Below, in pieces: positions 45,558 through 57,515 of a DNA stretch of 64,000 bases. The translations under genes and the position numbers were made by a program. The DNA is from Sporothrix humicola (taxonomy: Eukaryota; Ascomycota; Sordariomycetes; Ophiostomatales; Ophiostomataceae). How positions within the stretch are numbered: the stretch's first letter is position 1; the number at the start of each line of letters is the position of its first letter. The notes beneath the pieces were generated by a model that made no database searches, was not told where the DNA came from, and worked only from the letters and a program-made list of their open reading frames with translations. The stretch is from the NCBI GenBank assembly GCA_021396245.1, contig WNYE01000043.1:248001-312000 (forward strand), in the 5' to 3' direction.

Positions 45558-46862
45558 ATGCTGCTCCCACGGGTACCAGGCCTTCTACTAAGAAGACGGG
45601 CTGCACGAAATATATGCGCCAGCTGCGTGGCTCGGCAAAGCGCCTCTTTTGCGACAAGGGCAGCAGCATCTCCAAAACAAGAGTCTCCGGGACCAAAATC
45701 ACCAGTACCCGAGCCTCCAGAGACAACTCCCACCTCCGACACAATAACCTCACAACCCTCGACACCTCCATACCAACCAAAACGAGTAAAACGTGGGAAA
45801 ACACCCCGTCCACCACAACCAGCGCCGCCCTACCCGCCATGGCCGGATTCGACCTCCGAAAAGCCGCAACGGCGAATGCAATTCACAAGGCAACAGTCCC
45901 TGGTCCAGAACGTCATTTTCAGTGCCAAGATTGCCCATCCAGGCCAGGTCCCCTTCCAAGAGCCAGCCGCGGGGTCCACAGAGCCGGCCATTGGCCTCGG
46001 CGTGCCCCGCGCACCCGATTTTAAAAACGACTACACAAATATGGGGCCGGACGTTGTGGCGCCGTGGCGGCAGGGCGGCGTCTTTTTCAACTTGTCCGAG
46101 CGCCAGATCAAGGCGGCCGTGAGCCAGGTGATGGGGCCGGCCGCCGCCAAGAAACCGGCAAAAACCCACGGCGTGCGCGTGCGGTACTCGCCGCTGCACT
46201 CGCTCCATCCGTGGCAGGCCCAGCACTTGGCCGCGTCCCCCGGCGTCGAACAGAGCCCAGACGGCGGCGCCGGCAGCGCCGGTAGCAGCAGCTGGCCCGT
46301 GGGGTTCCCGCACAGCTTTGCAGAGATCCTGCGGCGGCGGTACGCCATCAAGAGCGTGACGGACCCGCTGTGGTGGTTTGCCCTTGTGTTCAACTCGCCC
46401 AACGACGTGACCCCGCTGAGCAACTTGGTCCGCAACAAGATGCGCTACAAGCTGCAGAGCGCGCTGAAAGAGGCGCTGCGGCGGCGGGGATATGCCGCCA
46501 ACGGCCACCGTCTGCCCGGCCCAGAGGGTGCGCCGGCACGGTATAACCAGATCTACGGCTCGATACGTGCCGACGGGCATGTGGAGCCGATGCTCGATGC
46601 GCCATATGAAGAGGTTGTCGGCCTCCTGGTCAGGGCCGTGATTACCGTGGAAAGCATTCTAGGTGCCAAGAGCAACCGGATGATCAGGGTTGGTGGTGGA
46701 GGTGACAGAGATATGGCACCTCCAGGAGCGAGTCATTGGCAAGAGGCATTCCCAGACGCGCCAGCCAAACAGCCACAAAAGGGAAAGGGCAAGCGGAAGG
46801 CCCAGAAAAATGGAAAAGAAGATGAACCATGGGACGAGTTTCCCAGTCATCTGATCCTTTAA
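45558..46862 (+). CDS. mitochondrially targeted conserved hypothetical protein
   Basis: Single exon, 434 aa. The N-terminus is a clear presequence candidate (MLLPRVPGLLLRRRAARNIC..., acid-free for ~40 residues, strongly Arg/Ala). A Pro/Ser/Thr-rich linker runs to about residue 100. The rest looks folded, with RRMQFTRQQSLVQNVIFSAKIAHPG, FFNLSERQIKAAVSQVMG, DPLWWFALVFNSPNDVTPLSNLVRNKMRYKLQ and EVVGLLVRAVITVESILG. A basic Lys-rich tail ends DEFPSHLIL. I recognise no named family; a mitochondrial membrane or ribosome-associated role is a guess. AATAAA lies 31 bp after the stop. Confidence 0.75.
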   Translation: MLLPRVPGLLLRRRAARNICASCVARQSASFATRAAASPKQESPGPKSPVPEPPETTPTSDTITSQPSTPPYQPKRVKRGKTPRPPQPAPPYPPWPDSTSEKPQRRMQFTRQQSLVQNVIFSAKIAHPGQVPFQEPAAGSTEPAIGLGVPRAPDFKNDYTNMGPDVVAPWRQGGVFFNLSERQIKAAVSQVMGPAAAKKPAKTHGVRVRYSPLHSLHPWQAQHLAASPGVEQSPDGGAGSAGSSSWPVGFPHSFAEILRRRYAIKSVTDPLWWFALVFNSPNDVTPLSNLVRNKMRYKLQSALKEALRRRGYAANGHRLPGPEGAPARYNQIYGSIRADGHVEPMLDAPYEEVVGLLVRAVITVESILGAKSNRMIRVGGGGDRDMAPPGASHWQEAFPDAPAKQPQKGKGKRKAQKNGKEDEPWDEFPSHLIL

Positions 46863-47523
46863 CGAGCAGCACACTACAGGTGTGTGCAGATGAATAAATG
46901 TATATATGTATATATTTGTACTATTACTAGACATAGACAACTCAGACTCATGAACTTAAGAAGGAAGAAAAAAATCTAGCCAACATAGAAAGAGAAATGT
47001 GGCCATACCTCAAGTCGTAGGCAGCAAGTATTGCCATATAAATTTGAATAGAACCAGATGCGGCGCTGTAGCGCAGCCGTTTTAGGGTCCTTAGGCCATG
47101 CGCTAACAGCGCAAACAGTGGCAGCGAGAGCTCTCCTCCAAAAGCTGAGAAAAGATGAAAGCTTGGGAATAAGTGGGGCTGCAGCTGCCAGCCCCTGGGT
47201 TTCCGTTTTGGGAACAGGCACTGGGCCTGGCCAATGCCCGGCCGCGCCTGCCTTGCACCAGAGGGCCACTGGGCGCACCCTCGCACCTTCCTGTATGTGG
47301 AAACTTACGTAGTGTCCTCAAATCAAGAGCCCCAAATCAACCTCCAATTAATTGCACTCCTTCCTCATCCCACATCGACATTGACGTTTGCATAAACACT
47401 CGCATTCACATCGACCCTTTGCGCATCGCCAGCCACACTGCACGCTCGACGACTGCCACGACTGCGTCACCTCTTCTTCTTCACGCCACCCACGCTCCCC
47501 CTTTTACTTTCACACTCGCCACG
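46863..47523. other. intergenic region upstream of chs5
   Basis: 661 bp between the hypothetical gene and chs5, with AATAAA at 46893-46898 and then a CACA/CTC-rich leader from about 47.35 kb. No separate gene seen. Confidence 0.55.
46893..46898 (+). terminator. AATAAA polyadenylation-like signal
   Basis: AATAAA 31 bp after the stop of the 434-residue gene, in an AT-rich stretch. Confidence 0.45.
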
Positions 47524-48815
47524 ATGCTAGTCTCGCTCACCGTCGGCAAAGTCGACGCCGGCGTGACGGTCCTCCTGACCCAAGACAAGCGTTTGGTGAG
47601 TTTTTTTTTCTTCCCCTTCTCTGACACTCTCTACCATCTTTCTAACCTCTCCTCTAGATTGAGTTCCCTTCCATCCTCCTGCCGCCCAACATCTCCTCCG
47701 GATCCATCGTCAACATCGACGTCAGCCGCAACCGCGCGTCGGAACAGGCCGCCAAAGACAGCTTTGCCGCGCTCCAGAGCCGCATCTACGAGACGTTCGG
47801 CGTCGACCCGCCTGCGACGCCTGTGCTGCGCTGCCGCAATGCCACGCAGACGAGCGTCGTCCTCGAGTGGGACCCGATCCAGCTCGCCACGGCCGACCTG
47901 ACGAGCCTGTCGCTGTACCGCAACGGCCAAAAGGCCGGCAACATCCCGCGCCCGCTGCAGATGCACTCGACCAAGATTTCGGGCCTGGCCGTCGACACCG
48001 AGTACACGTTCCACCTGGTGCTGCGCACGAGCGCCGGCACGTTTAGCAGCGAGAAGCTGGTGGTGCGCACGCACAAGATGACCGATCTGAGCGGCGTGAC
48101 GATCACGACGGGCATCCTGCCGGGCGCCGCGCGCGAGCGGCTTGTGGCGGCCGTCGAGCGCATCGGCGCCAAGTTGGTGGCCGAGCCCGGCACGGTGCGC
48201 ATCGACACGACACACTTTGTGACGACAGAGGGCCGCGGCGTCGCGTGGGAAAAGGCCGTCGAGCTCAACATCCCCGTTGTGCGGCCGGAATGGGTCGAGG
48301 CCTGCGAGAAGAGCGGGCGCATCCTGGGTGTGACCAAGTTCTACCTGGACGCCGTGCGGCCGACGGGCCCCAACGATCACGAGCCTCTGCCGCCCCAACA
48401 ACCCCCACAACAGCAGCAGCCCCCACAGCAGAACAAGGAGCTGCCACAGTCGCCGCCTGCTGAGACACCGACACCGCCAGCAGCAGAAGCAGCAGCACCT
48501 TCTTCATCTTCTACATCCCCCGCACCACAGACAGAAAACGCACACGACGACGAGCCCGAGACCCGCGACGACCAAAAGGTCTGGCTCGGCGACCAGGCCG
48601 GCCACGAGCAAAAGGTTGCCCTGCGGACAAAGAATGATGTGAGCAGAGAGGCTGAGGACGAAGATGACGGTGACGACGGTGCAGAGGACGACGACGATGA
48701 GGACGACGATCACGCAAATGGCAACGGTAATGGCAATGGCGCCGCAGACAGCAGCAGCCTGAACAAGCCGGCAACGCCCGGCGACGGAAACTCGTTCCAG
48801 GATGTGGATTTGTAG
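47524..48815 (+). CDS. chs5: exomer component Chs5 (FN3-BRCT)
   Basis: Scaffold of the exomer coat at the trans-Golgi, needed in yeast to export chitin synthase III and other cargo to the cell surface. Two exons (47524-47595, 47658-48815) around a 62-bp intron give 409 aa. Order: N-terminal Chs5/ChAP-binding segment (MLVSLTVGKVDAGVTVLLTQDKRLIEFPS), fibronectin III domain at about 78-165 (LRCRNATQTSVVLEWDP to LVVRTHK), and BRCT at about 166-260 (GVTITTGILPG..., HFVTTEGRG, VVRPEWVEACEKSGRI). A Pro/Gln-rich then acidic Glu/Asp tail follows, ending QDVDL. The FN3-BRCT pairing directly after this N-terminus is diagnostic of Chs5. The C-terminal tail is shorter than in yeast. Confidence 0.95.
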
Positions 48816-49445
48816 GGTGATGGAAGTGGAAAGGGGGAGTTAAAATGGTGGAAGTTAATAGTGTGTCGGCGTGTTGCGTCTAATCCGTTGCTGTGTTTTG
48901 TTTACTGTGCTTCAATCTGTATTGTCCCGTTTATAGAAGGCGATGGGGATGGTTTTGGCCATCAGAAAATACCACGTTGTTTTATTGATTTCTTTGCGTA
49001 GTGGTTGGGTCTAATGACTCTCGGTTTTGTTGTGGTTCAGTTGTGATGAAGAATATGTCTCTTGGTTCATATGATATATATTTGATTCCATTGGAATTTT
49101 ATTTTTTATTTTTGAACTTAGTTTTCTTGAATTATTTCCATTTTTTATTTTTTATTTTTTTATTCATTACAATTACAATTGTAAACAAAACGCTATGAAT
49201 ATTTTCCCAGTCCTGTTCCAAATATTGCAATGCCTTCCAATGCATACAATGAGTTAAAACAAAAAAGGTCCAAAATGTCCGTGGACCAGACATGCACAGG
49301 TTTAAAGTCATCGCTAGATGCTATGTCACATAGGGACACGTGTCTGCCCCTTTTCTTTCGTCAAGCCATCTTGGCCAGCTATTTTCTCTCCTTTTCGTCT
49401 TTTATGTCGACAAACCTGCATCGTTTTGTAACCTTAGGAGCCGGA
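48816..49445. other. convergent 3' intergenic region
   Basis: 630 bp between the chs5 and sen1 stop codons. Very T/A-rich at about 49.06-49.2 kb. Fits 3' UTRs; no gene seen. Confidence 0.6.
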
Positions 49446-52400
49446 TCAAGGTCTCTTCTTCTTGTGCTGGATGAACATAGAATCGGCAGCACGTTTCTTT
49501 GGCTGAGCGTAGTGTTAGTGTTATACTTTATTTTCCGAACAAAACAACAGAAACTCACCTTTGGCGGCATTGGCTTTCTCGGGCCCTGTGGCGGTCTGTT
49601 TCCTGCACTGGGACCAGTCGGAGCATTTGGTGGAGGTTTTGGTTTGTTGTCGATTCCCAGCACCTCCATGGCCGATGGATCGGTCGGACGTCGTGGATGA
49701 TGGGACGGATGAGGTGGTTTGGGGGTCTGTTTACTGATTAGTACGACTTAAAAATCAAATAAAGACACCACACTGGGACTCACCTTCTTCGCTGGCTGGC
49801 CATCGCTCGGTGAGCTGCCGCCGTCATGCGGCCGTTTCTTGGGAGGGCCGCCGCTGCTCGGACTGCTGGTCATAATAACAGGCCGCGACGACGACGACGA
49901 TCCATAGGGTAGCGGTTCGCCGCGCTCGTTGATGCCGCCGAGCCCGACGTCGGACGGCGCGATCGGCGGGCGGCTGGGCCGGTCGACGACGGTGTACGTT
50001 GTCGGCTGCAGCGGTGGAGCCGGCTTTTTACGAGGAAGAGAGCCAGACGAGGCCGAGTAGGGCGACGCCGAGGCAGAATAGGACGATGGCCCTGTGGGAG
50101 GGGCACGCTCAATGGGCGACGACGCGGCGGGCGGTGAATAGCCGTCCTCATCGTCGTCACTAAGAGCGGAAGAGGGCTGCTTCATGGGAGTACCCGACGA
50201 CATACGATCCCGCTCTGCTTTGGGGCCCGTCGGCGGCACCTTTGAGTTGTTACTCACACTACTGCTACGACTGGACGGTGCCGTGGAAGCGGGCGACGGC
50301 TTAATAGGCTTGACCCCGTCTTCCATCTTGACTTCCACCTTGACCTTGGGCCCCCTGGGCGCCTCAATTGCCTTTTGGTCCCTTTGGCTTGGCTGCGCCT
50401 GGGCCCCCGATTTAAGAAGCTGCAGCACATTGCCGCCCGTGTACCGCTTGCGCTCTTTGGCGTCCTCAATCAGCGCCCGCCAGAACTCGCCCTGCCGTAG
50501 CGCCCGCGAGTCGCCTAGAATCCACAGCGACGACTTGGCGCGCGTCAGACCGACGTTCATACGCCGAATGTCCGTCATAAAACCAATGCCGCCCGTCGCG
50601 CTCGCTCGCACGCACGAGAAGATGATCACATCACACTCGCGGCCCTGGAAGGCGTCGGTCGTGTTGAACTCGACCGTGTCCAAGACACCGGGCCCGTAAT
50701 GGTCCGCGAACCGATCCCGCAGCCGGTGGAGCTGGGCCTTGTAGGGCGTGATGATGCCGATCTTGCCGGTAAACTCCTTGTTGGCGCTGCTGAACGTGCC
50801 CATGAACCGCTTGTACAGCTGCATGGCCACGCGGATCTCGTTCTCGTTGACCAGCGACTGGCCCCGAGCGCCGCGCTCCTGCACACCCTCGACATCAAAG
50901 AACCGGTACGGGCCCAGCAGAGAACTGCCGCTGCCGTCGCCGTGCCACGGAGAACGCCGCAGCTTGGCCATGTCGCCGCCGTCGATGAGGCGTGCATCGT
51001 AGAACTGCTGGCTCGGGAACAGGCTGATTTCGGGGTGCATGCGGTACTGCGTGTCGAGCAGGTGCACGTCCTTGGGCCGGTTGCGCTGCATGCGCACAAA
51101 CAGACTCTGGTCGTAGCCGTACTTGGCCGCCGACTGCGACAGCACCGTCGGCGGCAGCTGTTTGGGGTCGCCCACCAGAATACACTTGGCGCAGCCGTAC
51201 TTGAGCGGGATCAGCGCGCTGAGCTCCACGCACTGCGCCGCCTCGTCGATGATGACTGTCTCGAACTCGACGTTTAGGTTCTTCATCACCTCGTGGCCAC
51301 TGCCGCTGAGCGTCGAGCATAGCACGTGCGCCTCGTTCAGGATCTTTTGCTGGATGTGCCGCTTCTTAATCTCCGCCTCGCGCGCATACGTGTTGCCGTT
51401 CTCCTTATCGCGCTCAATCTGCGCGCCGATGCGCCGCTGCTCTGACCGCAGCGCGTCCGTCTCGCGCTGCAGCTGGTTGAGAACAGAGCGGTCCGGATTG
51501 TCACTAGCCCGGGCTGCGTCCAAGGCCGGGAACAACTCGGCCAGCTTGGCCTTAATCTCGCCTGCCCGCTGGTGCATCTTGTCGCGGTCGCTGACATTGG
51601 CATTGCCGCCGCCCTCGACGGGCTTGCCGTCTTTGCCGACGGTGGTAATCGACGACGACGTCTGCTTGGCAATCTCCGCCTTGACGAGCTCGTCGAGCGT
51701 CACGTCGCGGACGCCGGCGTTGATCACATCCGACCGACCCAGGCGCAGCACGTTGATCTTGCGCGTGACGCCCGTCGTCTCCTTGATGCCCGCCTTGAGA
51801 CGCAGCACCAGCTCGTCGACGGCGGCGTTACTGGGCGCACACACCAGCAGCTTCTTGGCCGTGCTGTCGCCGTTTGCGGAGGCGTTGCCGGGCCGGTTCA
51901 TGGCCACGGCGCCCGCATTGTTCTTGATCGTGCCCGTCAACAGCGCGCCGACCATGGCCACAATCGTCTTAGTTTTGCCGGTACCGGGCGGACCTTGCAC
52001 AAGAGTAAAGCCGTCGTTGGCCTTGCCGTGCAAGATGGCCAGCGCCTGACCCTTGTTAAGCTCGTAGTTGCGCGCCATATCCGCAATCGCCGTGTCGCCA
52101 AAGGTCAGCATCGGCGACGGCGTCGCCTTGAGCACTTCGTCCATGAGATCGTAGTACTGCAGACTCTCGAGGGCCGCAAACTCGCGCTCGATCGTCGTCA
52201 TGTTGGTGATCTTGATCGCCCGCAGCTCGGCACCCGGCACCAGGATCGGCACGATCTGGTTGCCGCGGCTGTTGAGGCGGTACGTGACTTCGAGCGCGTT
52301 GCGTTTAAAGGTCGTCTTGAACACGCGGGCCAGACAGTGCGGCTCGGCCCGTCCCGTCAGTGGGTTCTGCGCTTTGGACAGCAGCACAATGTCGCCCTCG

Positions 52401-55400
52401 CCAACCTCCCGTTCCCTGGGGCCATTACTCCCGTTTCCACTCCCCTCACCACTGGCCGGCAACGCTATGCCCGTGCTCACTTCAAGAAAATTATCGACCG
52501 ATATGCGCGTAATCACCTTGATGCCAAACGGCTTGGACGTGCTCTCGTCCTTGGACGTCACAAACGACCGCCATGCCTCGTTGATCAGCAGCGGGAAGAA
52601 CGTCTTCTTGTACTCGGCCGGCGACGGGTAGCCGTCCGCCACGGCCTCACACTTGCCCATGTTGGGCGGGTCGTTGCCCTCGTGGAAGATGTCCCACTCC
52701 AGGATCGCCTGGTGCAGGCGGTCCATGTTGGGGATAATGCGCGCGCGCATGTCCTTGGCTGACCGCTGCAGCTTCACCTTCTTGACCGGCAGGCGCGCCG
52801 CCATTTGCAGCAGCGCCTGCCGCCGGCGGCGCTCGGCGTCGTCCATCATCTGCTCGCCCTTCTTGCTCTGCTGGATCAGGGCCGCCGCGCCATCGTCGTC
52901 GTCGTCGTCCTCTTCCTCCTCTTCGTCCGAGTCGACCATAATGTCGCTCTTGAGAGGCACTGGCGGGCCGCCGCGCAGGGCACGTGCCTTGGCAATGGCC
53001 TCGGCCTTGTGCTTCTCCATCTCGGCCTTTTCGCGCGCACGCTTTTCTTTGATGGCGTTGCGGTTGGCCAGGAGCGCTGCCGTATTGTCCGGTTTGGCTG
53101 AGGCTGACGCTTTCATCTTGTCAAGCAGTGCCTTGTGCTTATTGAGGCCCGGGGTCAGCTGCGACGCCGCATTCTTACTAGTGAGCGACGACGGAGGCAC
53201 AGCCGGGGAGGCGGATCGAGACGTTGACGCGGATGTGGTCATTCCGGCGCCCACGCGCGACCACGCTTCGAGCGAGGTCTGCTTTTTCTTGGCGGCAGCC
53301 AGCGCTGCATCGCCCGACTTGGCCGTGCCAAACGATATTATCTGCACGGCGTCGTCGTCGTCCTCGTCGCCGCCGTCGCCAATGGCACGCATCAGCTCGG
53401 CCCGCTGCGTATCGTTCATGTTCGTATTCACGCGGAACTTGTTCTTAAACTTATCGTGCGGCGTATACGTGTCACGGATCGCGTTGACAAACTTGTCTGG
53501 GAAATTCATGTTGTACTCCTTGAGACGGCTGAACAGCTTGACCAGAATCTGCACAATGATGCGCACCAGGTACGGATCACGCAGCTGGATCATCTCAAAG
53601 AGACCCATCGAGTACTTGCGGGGCGCCTCAAGCACATCTTGCATGCACTTGTCCTTGTTGGAGGCCGGGGCTGTCGCAGTTGCACTGCTCTTTGTCGTTG
53701 CCGAGTCGTTGTTGACTGGAGTGGCCCGTCCACTGTTGTTCGCGCTGTTGTTGCTGCTGTTGCCGCCCAGTGCAGATGCAATCAGACCGTCCTGGGCCAT
53801 GAGCTGCTCGGCAAACTCCATGACGTCGCGGCAGTAGTTCTCCATCTCGGTCTTCTCAACGTCCTCGCTCCACGCACGGGCGTGCAAGAAAGAGTGGTCG
53901 ACAAACTGCCACTCCATGGCCCACCAGCGCTTGACGGCCTTTTGCTCGTCGGGCGCCAGAGACCGCGACCGCAGCAGACCGGTCGACGTGTCGCAGAGAC
54001 CAGTCAGGATATCCTTGCTGCAGCGGAAGATGCGGCGCATGGGCTGAAAGGGGGACGCTCCGGCAAATGATGCTGAAGCCACTGCTTGGGCTTGGCCGCT
54101 AGCTGTGTTTTGCTGTTGTTGTTGCAGCTGCTGCTCCTGGGCTCGGCGCAGCACCTCGTCACCGCCGGTCAAGTAGCTAACTGAGTCGGCGAAGGAGGTC
54201 AAGAAGGAAACCGGGTAGCTAGTGACCATCTTGGCGATAGCTTCGGAACGGCCGTCCTCATCAGTGAGCGTGCTGATCAGCTGCACGCCAGCTTCGCGAA
54301 TGTCATCTTCGGCATGGATTAGTGACGCAGCCACAGCGTCCATGGCACGGCTCTGGTGGGCGTCGGAATTCGAACTGAGCAGCAGCTGTAGGTCGGTCCG
54401 GCTTAGAGTCTCGCTAATACGGGCGATCGTGCCGGCAATGGCCTCTGCTGCAGGGTCGAGCTCGGCATTGAAGCGTTGTTTATCGGGATCCTCAACGACA
54501 AGCTGGCGCTTCTTGGGCGGGAACCGCTGAATGCCGCGCAAAGACAGCGTAGCGGCCAGCATGACACGGGCCAGATCGAGACGGCCGGGCGCCAGGGCAG
54601 AGCGGAAGCCGTCCCAAAGTTGGTTTGAGCGCCGATCGTTACCAGCAGTAGCAACTTTATTCTTCTGCTGGAGGGCCATCCAATCGTCATGGATGGCACG
54701 GGTGTCGAGAGCCAGAGACGACGCCATGACGCCGACAGCTGCCTGCGATAGACCGATATTGTAGTGGTCGCCCGGGTGTAGGTTGGCACTGCGCATGACG
54801 TAAAACTGGTGCTTCACAGTTTTGTTGATGACGTTGTTGACAAAGAGGGCACTCTCGGCAGTCAGGCGGTAGCGGGTGTCGAGGTAGCCGTTGAGTGTCA
54901 TTTGCAGGGCATTCAGGGCCGCGGCGATGCAGGTTGAGTGGCCTTCTCTTGTGGCAGTAATAGCAGGGTCGGGTGTGTTTGTGAGGAACGCGTTCAAGAT
55001 GTAGTCACAGACGTCAGCTCTCTGGTTACGGTTGAGCGACCGCATGAGCGACTGCACAAAGGCGACGAGCAGCGGCACACGAGCGTAAGAAGGAGTGCCG
55101 CCATTATCGGGCACGAGCTGCATCGACGGCTCGAAAGACCGGGCCAGGAACGGACCAAAAGCCGGGTTCTTGAACACATACATAGGCAGACTTGGTGGGT
55201 TCATAAGTGACAAGGCGGCCCAAAAGGCCGTGGACGACTTGTCCATGAGAGCACACAGGGCACGAAGCACACGGGCGAGGATCTGGTCGGACCGGCGGAA
55301 CTCAAGATGCGAGACTGCCAGATGATAGACGTCGACCGGGACTTGCATTCCACGTAAACTGTGCAGCACAAGATCTGGGCTCATGGCTTCCAAAAGCAGC

Positions 55401-56257
55401 AAAAAGCCGTCCCAGAACCGCTCAACATCGGCGTCAAGAGCGTCTTGACGGCTGACCGCATCAATGGCGTCAGCCAAATGGTCACTGACGGCCCAGTCGA
55501 ACTGCTCGGTCGTGAGAGACTGTGGCGGCCGACGCTGCCAGGCTGTCCGTGCAAAAGTGCAGCGCAGCGGATCGGCCTGGAACAGGAAGACGGTCATGGT
55601 GGGGATAACAGCGGACGCAATCTTGAGCGGTTTCTTTTCCTGGGTCTTCTGGAACACATAATTAAAGAGCCGGCGGTTGTCGGGAAGACTAAGAAACTCG
55701 ACACAGCAAAGTGCCTCGTAGAACGCAAGCACAGCCGGGGCGTCCAGGGCAACCAGCTTAGCGGATGACATGGGCCCGTGTGTCTCGAGCAGCTCGACAG
55801 CCTTTTTGAGGCCGCGAGTGATGCGGTCGGTGTCGTAGGCGTGCAGACGGCCCTCCATGATGTTGGCCGTCTCTTCGTCAAACTCCTTGAGGAGACGGTC
55901 TTTCAAGGTCTTTCGGTTCATGTGCCATGCCCTGACGCAGCCATCGCACTTGACCAGGAAGGACTCGGTCCGCCTAATCCAGTCGCCCAGCCAGCGGTCG
56001 GCCTGATCACGGTTAATGCCCAGGATGAGTGACGCCCATGAAGTGAGCTGCAATCGTCGCCGGCCTTCTTCGAGTCGACTTTGGTATGCCAGCTTCTCGT
56101 CGGGCGTCAAGCCAGCCATGCCGGCTGCCGGTTCATCGTAGTCATCCTGGTCCTCGTCGCTCGTGCGTGGACAGAACAGATGGACGTCTGGCGGGATGCG
56201 TTCGAGCTCTTGGTGCGAGGCAATAATTTCCTCGTAGACCTCTTCTGGGGTCTTCAT
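49446..56257 (-). CDS. sen1: RNA/DNA helicase Sen1
   Basis: Superfamily 1B helicase that ends transcription of noncoding RNA and resolves R-loops in the nucleus. Three exons (56257-49784, 49726-49559, 49502-49446) give 2232 aa, the usual size for Sen1. The Sen1 N-terminal helical domain covers about residues 80-800. A charged KRAREKAEMEKHKAEAIAKAR stretch and an acidic Asp/Glu run (about 1110-1125) follow. The helicase core has Walker A GPPGTGKT (about 1422), DEAAQ (about 1669), GDPKQLPPT, QYRMHPE, and VGLTRAK (about 1900). The C-terminal ~300 residues are Pro/Ser-rich. The last exon is 57 nt and carries PKKRAADSMFIQHKKKRP, a bipartite nuclear-localisation-type tail; the unspliced frame would end early at SVVSLFDF. 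The introns are 56 and 57 bp, both with GTGAGT donors. Confidence 0.95.
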
Positions 56258-57515
56258 TTCGACGTGAGGGGGTATGGTAGGAAGAAGAGAGAGATTGTCG
56301 GTTATTTTGTGACCCTCCGACCTGAGCTCGAGTTGGTCGAGAGGTCAGGGTAATGGATTCACCTTCGTGACGAGGTGAGGGCAGTGAATTCGCCGCCCGA
56401 TGGGCACATGATCGAGTGAAAACGCAGTTTACAGAGGTTCGAGGTGACAGGCGAGGAGGCAAAAGGAAGAATATGTTTCGAGAAGTATAGGTATTGTCAC
56501 CAGGATCGATGACCAGGATCGACTTGCCCTGGGAGAGGTTAGGACGGCACAAAAGAATCCGGCTCCAAAAGTGGTCAAAAAATGAAGCCGGATTGAAAAG
56601 GCCTTGGATGATGCTGTGCCAAGGCTATCTCAGCTAACCAAGCTCGAAGAAATACAGTAGACAATGCTTCTTTATCTCTCGGGTCGTCGGAGTGCTCGTG
56701 GCAGCAATCTGGAGCTGCGGGCAGGTCGTGGTGTTGATGCTTTCGATACGAGAGAGGTGGAGGGAGTTTTTGGTGATGTCTCTTTTTTAACACCCTTTTG
56801 GTGTTCGACGTGGTTGCACTTTGGAGATTCACGCTTTGGCGTGTTTTTTGGCGTTAGTTTGCTGCCCCACACTGTATGTCAACTTTTATTTTTGGTATTT
56901 TTGGAGGGAAGGAGACACCAAAACTTTAGCGGGTTGCTCCTGCACGCCTCTTTGCCTCCTAATTAACTTTGGTCTGAAGTTGCAGGCGCGTTGGTGGTGT
57001 TAATACCGGACCCACACCTGAGCTGGGTCGAGCCTGCCGCAGACAACCAACGGCACAGGGGTGTTTCCAAGTAGATGATAGCTCCCTGGGGCGTTCTAGG
57101 GGGAAGGCGCCATGGTGGCCGTTTTTGGGGGGCCCCTTTGTTTGGTAAGTTAGGAGCCAGCAGCCCTTGAGCTCTTTTCGGAAAACATCATCGACACTGC
57201 CAGGTGTTCATATTCTGACGACGACATAATCCAGGCCACAACGACCTGCACTCCCTCTCGTTTCATTCTTTTGGCCTTTTTCCCTTCTCGATTAGTTTTC
57301 CGACGAGAAAACCGCACAGATCTCGCCGTTCTACCCGACAATGCATCGGTGAAAGCGAGGCAAACGAGACCGAAACGAACGAAACCCCAAATTTCTAGAG
57401 ACAAACACGCACACGACAAACGGGCATCGAATTCCTCTTCTCTACTTTGCGACAGCTTGGCACGAACGACCGCGTCAAACGCCCTCCCTGCCCCTTTGCA
57501 GGTGCAACGCACAGA
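56258..57515. other. divergent promoter region, sen1 / amino-acid transporter
   Basis: About 1.26 kb between divergent starts, GC-mixed, with G-runs at 57088-57145. The last 200 bp before 57516 is a leader; a CAG at 57498-57500 could be a leader-intron acceptor. No gene recognised. Confidence 0.5.
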
